10,662 nt of DNA from Chitinophagales bacterium (lineage in GTDB: Bacteria; Bacteroidota; Bacteroidia; Chitinophagales; CAIODY01): assembly GCA_023251415.1 (NCBI GenBank), contig JAHEYX010000077.1, positions 1 through 10,662 of the forward strand, written 5' to 3'. Made by a program: the position numbers and the translations under genes. Shown here one piece after another: positions 1-7,508 of the stretch. Position 1 is the stretch's first letter; each line of letters opens with the position of its first letter. The notes beneath the pieces are model-generated. The model ran no database searches. It was not told where the DNA came from and saw nothing but the letters and a program-made list of their open reading frames with translations.

Positions 1-1
1 A

Positions 2-3000
2 AAGGTGGCTAAGTATGATGCTTCCGGAAATTTAAAATGGACCTTTAGCGGTTCGGTGCCTTCGATTAATTGGCAATCGAAAGGAAGCAATGGGTCGCCC
101 GGAAATTTTATTGTAGAGAAGTTGACTGGAAAAGTATTTGTTGCGCAAGGATTTGAAAACAATATTGGCAGCAGGGTCATTCGAATAGATTCGATGGGCG
201 TGTATAATAATTTCGTATCGGTTGCCAATAGCACTTTTTCAGAAACATGGGACATGGGTTTTGATTGTCGAAACAAGAACATTTTTTGTATGGGTGGATC
301 AACATCTTCCAATCAAAACATTGCCGTAGTTGATACGTTTGGTGTGTTTTCGCCTTTAAACTTTACCGGTATTCCAACCGGTGTTTTTCCAAATGGCTAT
401 TCGCAAGATATTGTTTCAACCACCCAAGACGACAATCATAATTTATTTACCTTAATATCATCGGCAGTTACACCTAATGTTGACAATTACATTTTCCGTT
501 TAAACAGCAACTACAATGCAGCGATATGGAGTCATGCCACAGGATTTAGTTCTTTTACAGAATCCAATAACAAACCATATAACCACGTATATGCTTCAAA
601 TGGTTTTAATGCCTTAGATGCCAATACCACTTATTTGTTTTATTACGATGGCTTTAATGTGGCCGCTTATTATAAAAGTACAGGCTTGTTAGCCGGTTCA
701 ACTTTTCCTTTAACCGGTCAAACTGTGAAAGGGCAGGGGGGCATAGCATCGGATGATTGTGGTAATGTCTATGTGGGTGGAGCAAATGGAAATTTAAAAG
801 TACTGCATTATACCGGTTTAGCATTTTTGGGATATCCGGATATTACCATTAGTAATATGAGTGGAAGACATGTATATGATGTTAAATTGAATAAAGGCAA
901 TAAGAAATTATATGTGTGTGGTGATAGTTTCGTGGCCGTTCTAAATGCATCGGTGGGATGTAGTTTTGGTGGAGTAAAAGTAGCTGTACATGGCGAATGT
1001 CCGAATAAAGGAGTTGCCGTAATTTTGAATCCGGATACTTCTGCTAATTACACCTATGTGTGGCGTGATAGTATTACACATGCGGTGGTGAAAGTCAGTT
1101 CAAATATTCATGCTTTTACCGATACAGTATTTGGATTAACGCCATTTCATGTGTACAGTGTTACCGCAATTATTAATCCTTTGTGTAGTGGGCAAAGCAA
1201 GACCGTTTCGTTTTTAAGTAATTATTTTACCGGATCGCAAACGGCCAATATTTGTTCGAACCAAAGCTTTACGGTTGGAACACATACCTATACTACATCC
1301 GGTAATTATATCGATACAGTTTATAATGCGGGTTGTGCTACCATTATGACCACAACGGTAGTAGTTCATCCGAGTTATAATGTAACGCGTAACTATGCTA
1401 TTTGTCAGGGGAATGCCGTGCATATCGGCCCGCATTTTTATTCTACGCCCGGTTTCTACCACGATACTTTACACACTTACCACTACAATTGCGATTCGAT
1501 TATTAATTCACATGTTATTGTAGGAAATGCTTCATCCAGCACTCAAACAATTACGGCTTGTACCGGACAAGTAATTCATGTTGGTAACAAGACCCATACT
1601 ACATCCGGTATTTATCACGACACCCTTTATAATTATGTGTTTTGTGATTCAGTAGTGACCAGTTATATCACGTTTAATAATCCGAGTAGCTATTCACAAA
1701 CAGCTACGATATGTGCGAACCATCCGTTCTATGTGGGCAATATTGTACACTACTATCCGGGGATTTATATTGATGTGCTTACTAATTACAAAGGCTGCGA
1801 TTCGGTGGTTACTACGCATTTGAATGTGATAAATTATGTATCGTATGTACAGAGCGTTTCATTATGTCAAGGTTCTTCTTTAACTGTAGGCAATCATACT
1901 TACAATTTTATTGGCTATTATTTAGATACTCTGGTTAGTTATATAGGTTGTGATTCGATAGTGAGTACTTATTTTAATTGGGATCCGATTTATAATATCA
2001 ATCAGCTTTTTACGATTTGTTCTGACAATCCGGTAATTGTTGGTAATCACAGTTATTCCAATAGTGGTTTGTATTTCGATACTTTACAAAGCATCAGTGG
2101 TTGTGATTCGTTTGTGAATACATTAATAGTATCACATAAAGCTTATAATGTCACGCACACTTACAGTACCTGTACGGTGAGCTCGGTCACGGTGGGTACG
2201 CATACCTATACCGTCCCCGGTTCTTATCACGATACGTTGTTTACGGCAAATTATCTATGCGACTCGATTATTCATACGAATTTAATTTATGGGTTTAATT
2301 CAACAGCAACCAATACACTGTATTTGTGTGCAGGTAGTTCGGTCACGGTTGGTTCGCATACCTATACCAGTACGGGTATTTATCACGATACCTTACCTAA
2401 TTATGTCGGTTGTGATTCATTTATTACCACCAATCTGGTTACCGGATCAAACTCATCGTTTACGCAAACATTAACCCGATGCAGCAATCATCCTTTAGTT
2501 GTGGGGTCGTTTATTCATACCACCAGTGGCAATTATGTGGATACCATTACCAATTACAAAGGTTGTGATTCGATCGTAACCTCGCATTTAACTGTAAAGC
2601 CCATCAGTTTTAAAACGCAAAATGTGACGCGTTGCAGTAACCATCCATTAGTAATTGGTACGCATACCCATTCTGTGAGTGGGGTTTATCTGGATACCAT
2701 TGCCAATTACCTTGGCTGCGATTCAATAATTACAACTACATTAACCATAAAACCGATTAGCACCAAAAGTCAAAACTTTACGCGCTGCGCCGGAGCTTCG
2801 GTGAATGTTGGTACGCATACCTACAGCACCAATGGTACCTTTAAAGATACTTTGCTTAATTACTTAGGTTGTGATTCTATCATTACAACAGTATTATCCA
2901 TTAAGCCTAAGAATACCATGAATGTAACACATCATTTATGTCCGGGGCAAAGTATCACTGTAGGCGTTCACACGTACAGCCTAACCGGCATTTATCACGA

Positions 3001-4954
3001 TACCTTAGTAAATAAATACGGTTGTGATTCCATCATTAATTCAACAGTGTTCAAGCACAATAATTCTTCAAAGACACAAACCTTGACCATTTGCAATAAT
3101 CATCCGTTAGTAATTGGTACTCATTCCTATGCTACATCCGGTGTATATCATGATACCATTGCAAGTTATACCGGTTGTGATTCGTTTATTACTAGCAATT
3201 TAACAGTGAAAGCCTATTCCACCAAAAGCCAAACGGCAGCAATTTGTGCGGGCAGTTCTTTCCAAGTTGGTACGCACGTTTATACAACAGCCGGCACTAA
3301 GCACGATACTTTAGTAAATGCAGTAGGTTGCGATTCAATAATAACCACTCAACTCATTGTTCATCCAAAATCGAATGTTACTAAAAACTACAACCGTTGT
3401 GTCGGACAAAGCATTACTGTTGGTACACATACTTATTCTACAGCCGGAACCTACAGAGATACTTTAGTTAATAAATGGGGTTGTGATTCTATTATTGTTA
3501 CGCATTTGTATATTTATAATCCGGCAACTACCATACAAACCATAAGCAGTTGCAATAATCAATCGGTGCAAGTAGGTACACATTTATATACAGTTAGTGG
3601 AACCTATTATGATACCTTGAGTACGTATATTGGCTGCGATTCCTTTATTACGACCAATTTAACCGTTAAGTCAACCAGTAGCGCAACACAAACGGTAGTT
3701 CTTTGCAATGGAGCAAGTCTATCGGTTGGCACTCATGTGTACACTGTTAGTGGAACGTATCAGGATACAATAACCAATCATTTCGGTTGCGATTCCTTTG
3801 TAACAACACAGCTTACCGTTAAACCTCGTAGCTTCACAACCATTAATCAAAGCTTTTGTGCAGGTAATTCAATCACTGTTGGCACGCATACTTATTCAGC
3901 AACCGGCAATTACAGTGATACGTTAACTAATTATCGCGGCTGTGATTCGATAATTACCTTACATTTAATTGTATTTCCAAATGTTTCAACTTCCTTATCA
4001 AGGGTGTTGTGTAACGGACAAAGTATAACCATAGGTACGCATACCTATACACAATCTGGTACTTATAGTGATACTTTAAGTAGCTACCACGGTTGTGATT
4101 CGATAATAAACTTGCAATTAGTGGTTCATCCAAACAGTACAGCTACTATTAGTAAATCCTTATGTAAAGGACAATCACTAACTATAGGAACTCATACCTA
4201 CAACAGTACCGGTGCTTATAGAGATACCATTTCTAACAGCTATGGTTGTGATTCAATTGTTCATTTACAATTAAGTATACATAATCAAGATTCGATTAGC
4301 TTACGTACTGCTATTTGCGAAGGAACTACCTTGCAAGTTGGTTCACATATTTATGATACAACGGGGTATTATATAGACACATTGGTTAATCAATACGGTT
4401 GTGATTCTGTTATTCATACTTTTTTAAATTTGGTACATGCTTCAGTTAAAATAAAAGCTTTACCGGATACGCTTTTCTTTAAAGGCGAAAAAATAACTTT
4501 GGAATTAACTTTGGCTCACCCTACGGATTCTATAATGGTTTGGTCGCCGGAAGAACAACTGCACAGTATTTCAGCTACACAAGCCAGCACTCAACCCGAT
4601 CAAAGTACTTGGTATTTTGTGCAAACCAAGAGTGTTGAAGGTTGTGAAGCAAAAGACAGTATATATCTGGTATTAATTGATATTGCGGTTCCGAATGCTT
4701 TTACACCTAATAAAGATGGGCAGAATGATGAATACAAAGCCCGAGGAAAAGCGGTATCTTCCATTACCGAATTTTCGATTTATAACAGATGGGGTGAGCG
4801 TATTTTTATGACGACAGATTATACGAAAGGTTGGGATGGAAATTATGAGAATTTACCGCAAGAAGTAGGAACCTATACTTATTTAATCAAATTGCGTTCA
4901 AAAAACACCGATGAAGTGAAAACCTTTAAGGGGGATTTTATGTTGATTCGATAA
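2..4954 (+). CDS. Giant secreted T9SS type B protein with propeller-like N-terminus and 21 tandem Cys-pair repeats (5' partial)
   Basis: This is probably a cell-surface or secreted adhesin-like protein exported by the type IX secretion system; its ligand is unknown. The gene is open to the left edge. A GTG at 5 could be read as a start, but it begins in mid-domain (VAKYDASGNLKW resembles an SBBP/propeller strand) with no room for a signal peptide, so the true start lies upstream. Counting from that GTG, residues 1-320 look like beta-propeller sequence (for example DDCGNVYVGG at 250-259 and KKLYVCGD at 300-307). Residues 320-406 look like an Ig/PKD spacer. Residues 407-1480 are 21 repeat units. 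Residues 1481-1561 form another spacer. Residues 1562-1649 are the gliding-motility-type C-terminal domain, with FTPNKDGQND, YNRWGERIF and GWDGNY motifs. The visible part is 1649 residues and ends in TAA. The family assignment of the C-terminus is firm. The propeller call is by resemblance, and adhesion is an inference. Confidence 0.93.
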   Translation, partial: KVAKYDASGNLKWTFSGSVPSINWQSKGSNGSPGNFIVEKLTGKVFVAQGFENNIGSRVIRIDSMGVYNNFVSVANSTFSETWDMGFDCRNKNIFCMGGSTSSNQNIAVVDTFGVFSPLNFTGIPTGVFPNGYSQDIVSTTQDDNHNLFTLISSAVTPNVDNYIFRLNSNYNAAIWSHATGFSSFTESNNKPYNHVYASNGFNALDANTTYLFYYDGFNVAAYYKSTGLLAGSTFPLTGQTVKGQGGIASDDCGNVYVGGANGNLKVLHYTGLAFLGYPDITISNMSGRHVYDVKLNKGNKKLYVCGDSFVAVLNASVGCSFGGVKVAVHGECPNKGVAVILNPDTSANYTYVWRDSITHAVVKVSSNIHAFTDTVFGLTPFHVYSVTAIINPLCSGQSKTVSFLSNYFTGSQTANICSNQSFTVGTHTYTTSGNYIDTVYNAGCATIMTTTVVVHPSYNVTRNYAICQGNAVHIGPHFYSTPGFYHDTLHTYHYNCDSIINSHVIVGNASSSTQTITACTGQVIHVGNKTHTTSGIYHDTLYNYVFCDSVVTSYITFNNPSSYSQTATICANHPFYVGNIVHYYPGIYIDVLTNYKGCDSVVTTHLNVINYVSYVQSVSLCQGSSLTVGNHTYNFIGYYLDTLVSYIGCDSIVSTYFNWDPIYNINQLFTICSDNPVIVGNHSYSNSGLYFDTLQSISGCDSFVNTLIVSHKAYNVTHTYSTCTVSSVTVGTHTYTVPGSYHDTLFTANYLCDSIIHTNLIYGFNSTATNTLYLCAGSSVTVGSHTYTSTGIYHDTLPNYVGCDSFITTNLVTGSNSSFTQTLTRCSNHPLVVGSFIHTTSGNYVDTITNYKGCDSIVTSHLTVKPISFKTQNVTRCSNHPLVIGTHTHSVSGVYLDTIANYLGCDSIITTTLTIKPISTKSQNFTRCAGASVNVGTHTYSTNGTFKDTLLNYLGCDSIITTVLSIKPKNTMNVTHHLCPGQSITVGVHTYSLTGIYHDTLVNKYGCDSIINSTVFKHNNSSKTQTLTICNNHPLVIGTHSYATSGVYHDTIASYTGCDSFITSNLTVKAYSTKSQTAAICAGSSFQVGTHVYTTAGTKHDTLVNAVGCDSIITTQLIVHPKSNVTKNYNRCVGQSITVGTHTYSTAGTYRDTLVNKWGCDSIIVTHLYIYNPATTIQTISSCNNQSVQVGTHLYTVSGTYYDTLSTYIGCDSFITTNLTVKSTSSATQTVVLCNGASLSVGTHVYTVSGTYQDTITNHFGCDSFVTTQLTVKPRSFTTINQSFCAGNSITVGTHTYSATGNYSDTLTNYRGCDSIITLHLIVFPNVSTSLSRVLCNGQSITIGTHTYTQSGTYSDTLSSYHGCDSIINLQLVVHPNSTATISKSLCKGQSLTIGTHTYNSTGAYRDTISNSYGCDSIVHLQLSIHNQDSISLRTAICEGTTLQVGSHIYDTTGYYIDTLVNQYGCDSVIHTFLNLVHASVKIKALPDTLFFKGEKITLELTLAHPTDSIMVWSPEEQLHSISATQASTQPDQSTWYFVQTKSVEGCEAKDSIYLVLIDIAVPNAFTPNKDGQNDEYKARGKAVSSITEFSIYNRWGERIFMTTDYTKGWDGNYENLPQEVGTYTYLIKLRSKNTDEVKTFKGDFMLIR
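1223..4444 (+). repeat. Array of 21 tandem coding repeats of about 153 bp (51 aa)
   Basis: I count 21 head-to-tail units, 3222 bp in all, averaging 51 residues. A typical unit reads: variable strand, Cys at about position 9, V/I-G-T-H-T-Y at about 16-21, S-G-x-Y-x-D-T-L at about 24-31, G-C-D-S-I at about 36-40, then an alternating hydrophobic strand ending in a V-K-P-like linker. The two cysteines are 28 residues apart in most units and are present in all 21, so intra-unit disulfides after export are likely (inference). Units are clearly diverged in DNA and protein, so this is not a fresh duplication, although individual units share subtypes. Similar GCDSIVTLNLTV-type units are common in secreted Bacteroidota proteins; their function is generally unassigned. 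Confidence 0.93.
4688..4951 (+). other. T9SS type B sorting domain (gliding motility-associated C-terminal domain)
   Basis: This is the last 88 residues of the giant protein. It begins VPNAFTPNKDGQNDEY, continues with the YNRWGERIF strand and GWDGNY, and closes with GTYTYLIKLR and a final short strand ending MLIR. The order and spacing match the CHU_C / type B sorting domains of the Bacteroidota type IX secretion system. That system carries cargo across the outer membrane after Sec export; type B cargo depends on PorP/SprF-family partners, none of which is encoded here. Confidence 0.93.
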
Positions 4955-4972
4955 GTAAAATATAATATATTA

Positions 4973-5554
4973 ATGGAAGCACCTTCAATAGTAATAGCCG
5001 TAACCGGAGCCAGTGGAAGCATTTATGCAAAAGTGTTAGCACAAAAGCTGCTTAAATTGAAAGAACAAGGGCAATTGAATCGTATAGCTTGGGTGATGAG
5101 TGATAACGCTAAAACCGTTTGGAAGCATGAATTGGGCAATAGCGATTATGAGTTATATCCGTTTTTATTTTATTCGAAATACGATTTCAATGCGCCATTT
5201 GCCAGTGGTTCTTCAGGATACCAACAAATGATAGTAGCGCCTTGTTCGATGGGAACCTTAGGAAGAATAGCTTCGGGTATATCGGATGATTTGGTAACTA
5301 GAGCTGCAGATGTCATGTTAAAAGAGCGCCGTAAGTTAATCCTAATGGTGCGCGAAACACCTTATAATTTGATTCATATTCAACAAATGCAAACTGTAAC
5401 ATTAGCCGGAGGAATTATTTGTCCGGCAACTCCTTCGTTCTACAGCATACCTAAAAGTATGGAAGAATTAGCGGCTACGGTTGTAGATCGCGCCTTAAGT
5501 TTAGCAGGGTATTCAGTGTCCATGTATCGTTGGAATGAAGAAGAACAGAAATAG
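4973..5554 (+). CDS. ubiX: Flavin prenyltransferase, UbiX/Pad1 family
   Basis: The family joins a dimethylallyl group to reduced FMN to make prenylated FMN, the cofactor of UbiD-type reversible decarboxylases; it is a cytosolic homo-oligomer. The 193 residues fit the family length. The flavin-binding loop TGASGSIY is at residues 11-18. Residues matching those of Pseudomonas UbiX are Ser14, Glu53, Arg110, Lys117, Glu128, Tyr157 and Arg173. The 18-, 29- and 16-residue spacings between Arg110, Glu128, Tyr157 and Arg173 agree with the characterised enzyme, so it should be active. The APCSMGTL, RAADVMLKERRKL and RETP blocks are intact. The ATG lies 18 bases after the giant gene's stop, in an A/T-only leader without a Shine-Dalgarno site, so co-transcription is likely, although no functional link is evident. 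No ubiD is in the window, so the decarboxylase served is unknown. Confidence 0.95.
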   Translation: MEAPSIVIAVTGASGSIYAKVLAQKLLKLKEQGQLNRIAWVMSDNAKTVWKHELGNSDYELYPFLFYSKYDFNAPFASGSSGYQQMIVAPCSMGTLGRIASGISDDLVTRAADVMLKERRKLILMVRETPYNLIHIQQMQTVTLAGGIICPATPSFYSIPKSMEELAATVVDRALSLAGYSVSMYRWNEEEQK

Positions 5555-5580
5555 CTATTATTATATTCTTTCATTTTTTT
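5534..5580 (+). terminator. Possible intrinsic terminator after ubiX
   Basis: AATGAAGAA (5534-5542, inside the last ubiX codons) can pair with TTCTTTCATT (5566-5575) with one bulged T, and the right arm runs into seven T bases ending at 5580. The stem is weak, with two G-C pairs, and its left arm is coding, so this is only a candidate. Confidence 0.3.
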
Positions 5581-5786
5581 AATTTATGTATCTTTAATTC
5601 GAAATACTATTCTCGTTAAACTCTGTTTATCTATAGTAATAGCGAATAATTAGCATTTGAAACAAAAATGTTTAGATAACTTAATTATTTATACAAATCC
5701 CAATAACTTTTTAAGAATCCAATAATAATTATTGAAAGTATGATATTAACTAAATAAATAGTTAATCCATTTTTTGATTTAGAAAT

Positions 5787-5808
5787 GTGCATTTATTAAT
5801 AAATGCAC
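5787..5808. terminator. Perfect 22-bp palindrome between convergent genes, possible bidirectional terminator
   Basis: GTGCATTTA and TAAATGCAC form a 9-bp stem around a TTAA loop; because the loop is self-complementary, the whole 22 bp is a perfect palindrome. It sits 14 bp beyond the stop of the receiver gene (- strand) and downstream of ubiX (+ strand), the usual place for a shared terminator. The flanks are T/A-rich, but neither side is a clean T tract. The rest of 5555-5821 is AT-rich, with no gene that I can support. Confidence 0.4.
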
Positions 5809-5821
5809 TAATTTTAATTGA

Positions 5822-6319
5822 TTAGTTCATTAACAAAACCACAATTATTACAATTAATAGCATAATTAATCCCACTAAAACAATACTTAAAGTTTTTGAT
5901 TTATCTCGAGATTCGTGAATTGATTTATCACTTTCAATTTTTCTAAGCAATAATCCTAGACGACTCATAGCCGTTTCATTTTTAACAATATAATCCAAAG
6001 CTCCTTCACGTACAGTAGCAGTAGCTATTTGCAAGTTATCTTGCGCCGTAAACATAACAATTGGACTACTTGGGAAACGTGTTTTTAATTCCGGCAATAC
6101 CAACAGCCCATTAGCAGCAGCAGGTGTTTGTCCGTTAAGTTCGAAATCCAGAATAATTAAATCAGGAGTACGTCTGGAGCCGATTAGTGCTTCTTCACCT
6201 GTAGGATAAATCTTTAGAAAGAAATTTGGAAAATGATCGGTAACATAATCCTTCACCATTTCTTGTATAAATGGATCATCATCTACCAATACGATTTTAT
6301 AAGCTTTCTTTTTTGACAT
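5822..6319 (-). CDS. Stand-alone response-regulator receiver protein with C-terminal membrane anchor
   Basis: A 165-residue protein made of one CheY-like receiver domain and one hydrophobic tail. Residues 8-130 carry the receiver marks: acidic pocket VDDD at 12-15, phospho-acceptor Asp58 in LIILDFEL, the switch Thr91 in MFTAQD, and the conserved Lys113 in YIVKNE (the usual Lys-Pro is Lys-Asn here). A charged linker (130-142) leads into residues 144-164, an unbroken hydrophobic stretch long enough to span the membrane, with only one residue after it. Lysines just before it predict that the receiver stays in the cytoplasm. There is no DNA-binding or enzymatic output domain. I chose the ATG at 6319; a TTG one codon upstream (6322) is possible but adds only one residue. 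The gene has its own promoter-like site and inverted repeat upstream. Its role is unknown: phosphate sink, scaffold or localised signalling partner are all inference. Confidence 0.9.
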   Translation of the reverse strand: MSKKKAYKIVLVDDDPFIQEMVKDYVTDHFPNFFLKIYPTGEEALIGSRRTPDLIILDFELNGQTPAAANGLLVLPELKTRFPSSPIVMFTAQDNLQIATATVREGALDYIVKNETAMSRLGLLLRKIESDKSIHESRDKSKTLSIVLVGLIMLLIVIIVVLLMN

Positions 6320-6327
6320 CAATTATG

Positions 6328-6349
6328 TAACAAGTATGTGTACTTGTTA
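6328..6349 (-). promoter_or_regulatory. Perfect 9-bp inverted repeat at the predicted transcription start of the receiver gene
   Basis: TAACAAGTA and TACTTGTTA are exact inverted copies around a 4-base spacer. The dyad ends 8 bases before the receiver ATG and begins about where transcription should start from the promoter at 6354-6384. It could be an operator or a hairpin at the 5' end of the mRNA. The bases after it are not a T run, so a terminator for the upstream gene is less likely. Confidence 0.55.
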
Positions 6350-6353
6350 TGTG

Positions 6354-6384
6354 TAAACATAAGGCATTCCGAGTAAACCACAAA
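6354..6384 (-). promoter_or_regulatory. Bacteroidota-type promoter for the receiver gene
   Basis: On the - strand, TTTG (6384-6381), a 19-base spacer, then TATGTTTA (6361-6354) match the TTTG-N19-TAnnTTTG pattern at every defined position except the last base of the -7 element. It lies 34 bases before the receiver ATG and just after the lipoprotein stop, so the receiver can be transcribed separately from infC and the lipoprotein gene. Confidence 0.6.
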
Positions 6385-6406
6385 ATATGATTAAGGATGC
6401 CGTGTA

Positions 6407-6853
6407 TTAAAGCTTCATCAGCTTAATGGCATTGGGAGAGTTTTTGATTATGCCTACTTGTTCGGTTGTTTCGTTCAAAAGCCAAATATAATCTCCATCA
6501 AATTCATAATCAAACAAGTAAGCGTATCGCGTTTTTGTTTCTCCTTTAGCTAAGCGTGGTTTGCCAACAATATACAATTGCTTTTTATAAGCCACTAGTT
6601 TTTCATTGCTAGCTGAAGGAGTAAGCGGGTTCGTAAAAAAGGGTGAGCCATTTGCACATTCATAGCGAGTCATGAAATGTTCATTCCAATCGATTTTTAG
6701 ATAATAACTACCGTTTAAAGGTTGATTGGTTGTAGGATCAATTTGTGTCCAGGTACCATTAAGTTTTTCATCCCAGCCTTTTTTCTTTGCACAACCGTTA
6801 AAAAGGATTGTTATTGAAAAAAACAAGCAAAACGATAATATTAACTTATTCAT
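6407..6853 (-). CDS. Small putative lipoprotein of unknown function
   Basis: A 148-residue protein when started at the ATG at 6853. That start puts MNKLILSFCLFFSITILFNG, a typical lipoprotein signal peptide, directly before Cys21; the -3 to -1 residues are F-N-G, a relaxed lipobox. A longer frame from a TTG at 6892 would overlap infC and bury the signal peptide, so I reject it. After Cys21 comes AKKKGWDEK, then a body rich in aromatic and polar residues (GTWTQID at 33-39, DYEFDGDYIWLL at 115-126). This suggests a small beta-structured, lipocalin-like domain, but the resemblance is weak and no catalytic motif is visible. The residues after the cysteine do not look like the acidic surface-export signal of Bacteroidota lipoproteins, so a periplasm-facing anchor is more likely. 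It starts 13 bases after the infC stop and is probably co-transcribed with infC. Confidence 0.82.
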   Translation of the reverse strand: MNKLILSFCLFFSITILFNGCAKKKGWDEKLNGTWTQIDPTTNQPLNGSYYLKIDWNEHFMTRYECANGSPFFTNPLTPSASNEKLVAYKKQLYIVGKPRLAKGETKTRYAYLFDYEFDGDYIWLLNETTEQVGIIKNSPNAIKLMKL

Positions 6854-6866
6854 GTAAAGTGCAGCC

Positions 6867-7478
6867 TTATTTCTTTTTAGCTTTAGGGGCAAGGGTAATG
6901 AACATTTTTTTACCTTCTAATTTAGGCATTTGTTCAGGAACACCAACTTCTTCCAATTGTTGAGCAAATTTCAATAATAATAACTGTCCACGATCGGAAT
7001 AATTAATCGCACGACCTTTGAACTGAACGTAAGCACGAACTTTATGGCCTTCTTTTAAGAAATTTTCAGCATGTTTGGTTTTGAATTCAAAATCATGATC
7101 ATCCGTATTAGGTGTAAAACGGATTTCCTTCATTTGAGCAGCTTTAGAAGCCGCTTTCATTTCTTTTTCCTTTTTCTTTTTTTCGTAAAGGAATTTGTTG
7201 TAATCGATAACTTTACAAACCGGAGGATCAGCATTTGGCGAAATTTCTACTAAATCCGATTCCAATTCTTTGGCTATGGCCAATGCCTCACTAATCGTAT
7301 AAATACGACTTTCAACATTATCACCCACTAAACGCACTTGAGGTACGCGGATGAATTCGTTAATTTTGTGTTCAGCTTCTCTACGAGGACCACGTGGTTG
7401 AAAACGAGGGTTAGAAGGGCGAGGGGAGTTAGCGTTAGCAGCGTTAAAGCCACTGCTATTAAGGATCGGTTTGTTCAA
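6867..7478 (-). CDS. infC: Translation initiation factor IF-3
   Basis: IF-3 binds the 30S subunit, prevents early 50S joining and checks the start codon and initiator tRNA. The 203-residue protein has a basic, low-complexity N-terminal extension (1-35). It is followed by the N-domain (about 36-100; EHKINEFIR, VRLVGDNVE, ISEALAIAKE, LVEISPNADPPVCKVIDY), a Lys/Glu-rich linker helix (about 98-115) and the C-domain (117-200; KEIRFTPNTDDHDFEFK, FLKEGHKVRAYVQFKGR, KKMFITLAPK). It is longer than the roughly 180 residues of E. coli IF-3, mostly at the N-terminus. No ATG occurs in frame before the conserved domain, and a stop lies two codons before the TTG at 7478, so translation must begin at that TTG or at another non-AUG codon such as ATC at 7466-7464. 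It has its own promoter-like site, diverges from the MerR gene, and is followed by a lipoprotein gene rather than rpmI-rplT. Confidence 0.96.
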   Translation of the reverse strand: MNKPILNSSGFNAANANSPRPSNPRFQPRGPRREAEHKINEFIRVPQVRLVGDNVESRIYTISEALAIAKELESDLVEISPNADPPVCKVIDYNKFLYEKKKKEKEMKAASKAAQMKEIRFTPNTDDHDFEFKTKHAENFLKEGHKVRAYVQFKGRAINYSDRGQLLLLKFAQQLEEVGVPEQMPKLEGKKMFITLAPKAKKK

Positions 7479-7508
7479 GCGAAATTAGGTTTAATTAAAA
7501 TAGTACTG

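Noticed and set aside
1214..1462. Open frame of 82 codons on the - strand inside the repeat array
   Set aside because: It is antisense to strongly conserved repeat units, with no start context or recognisable protein features; it is a shadow of the real gene.
2289..2474. Open frame of 61 codons on the + strand in another frame of the giant gene
   Set aside because: It overlaps repeat units whose reading frame is clearly the protein-coding one; its product is low-complexity and unlike any family.
1223..4444. Regular 153-bp periodicity considered as a CRISPR or non-coding repeat array
   Set aside because: The period is too long, units are diverged in DNA but conserved in protein, and the frame is open throughout; these are protein repeats.
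6363..6401. GGCATCC / GGAATGCC inverted repeat just after the lipoprotein stop as a terminator
   Set aside because: The stem is about 7 pairs with a bulge and a 24-base loop, there is no clean T run after it, and it overlaps the better-supported promoter of the receiver gene.
7071..7253. Open frame of 60 codons on the + strand antisense to infC
   Set aside because: The Phe-rich run is the complement of the Lys-rich linker of IF-3.
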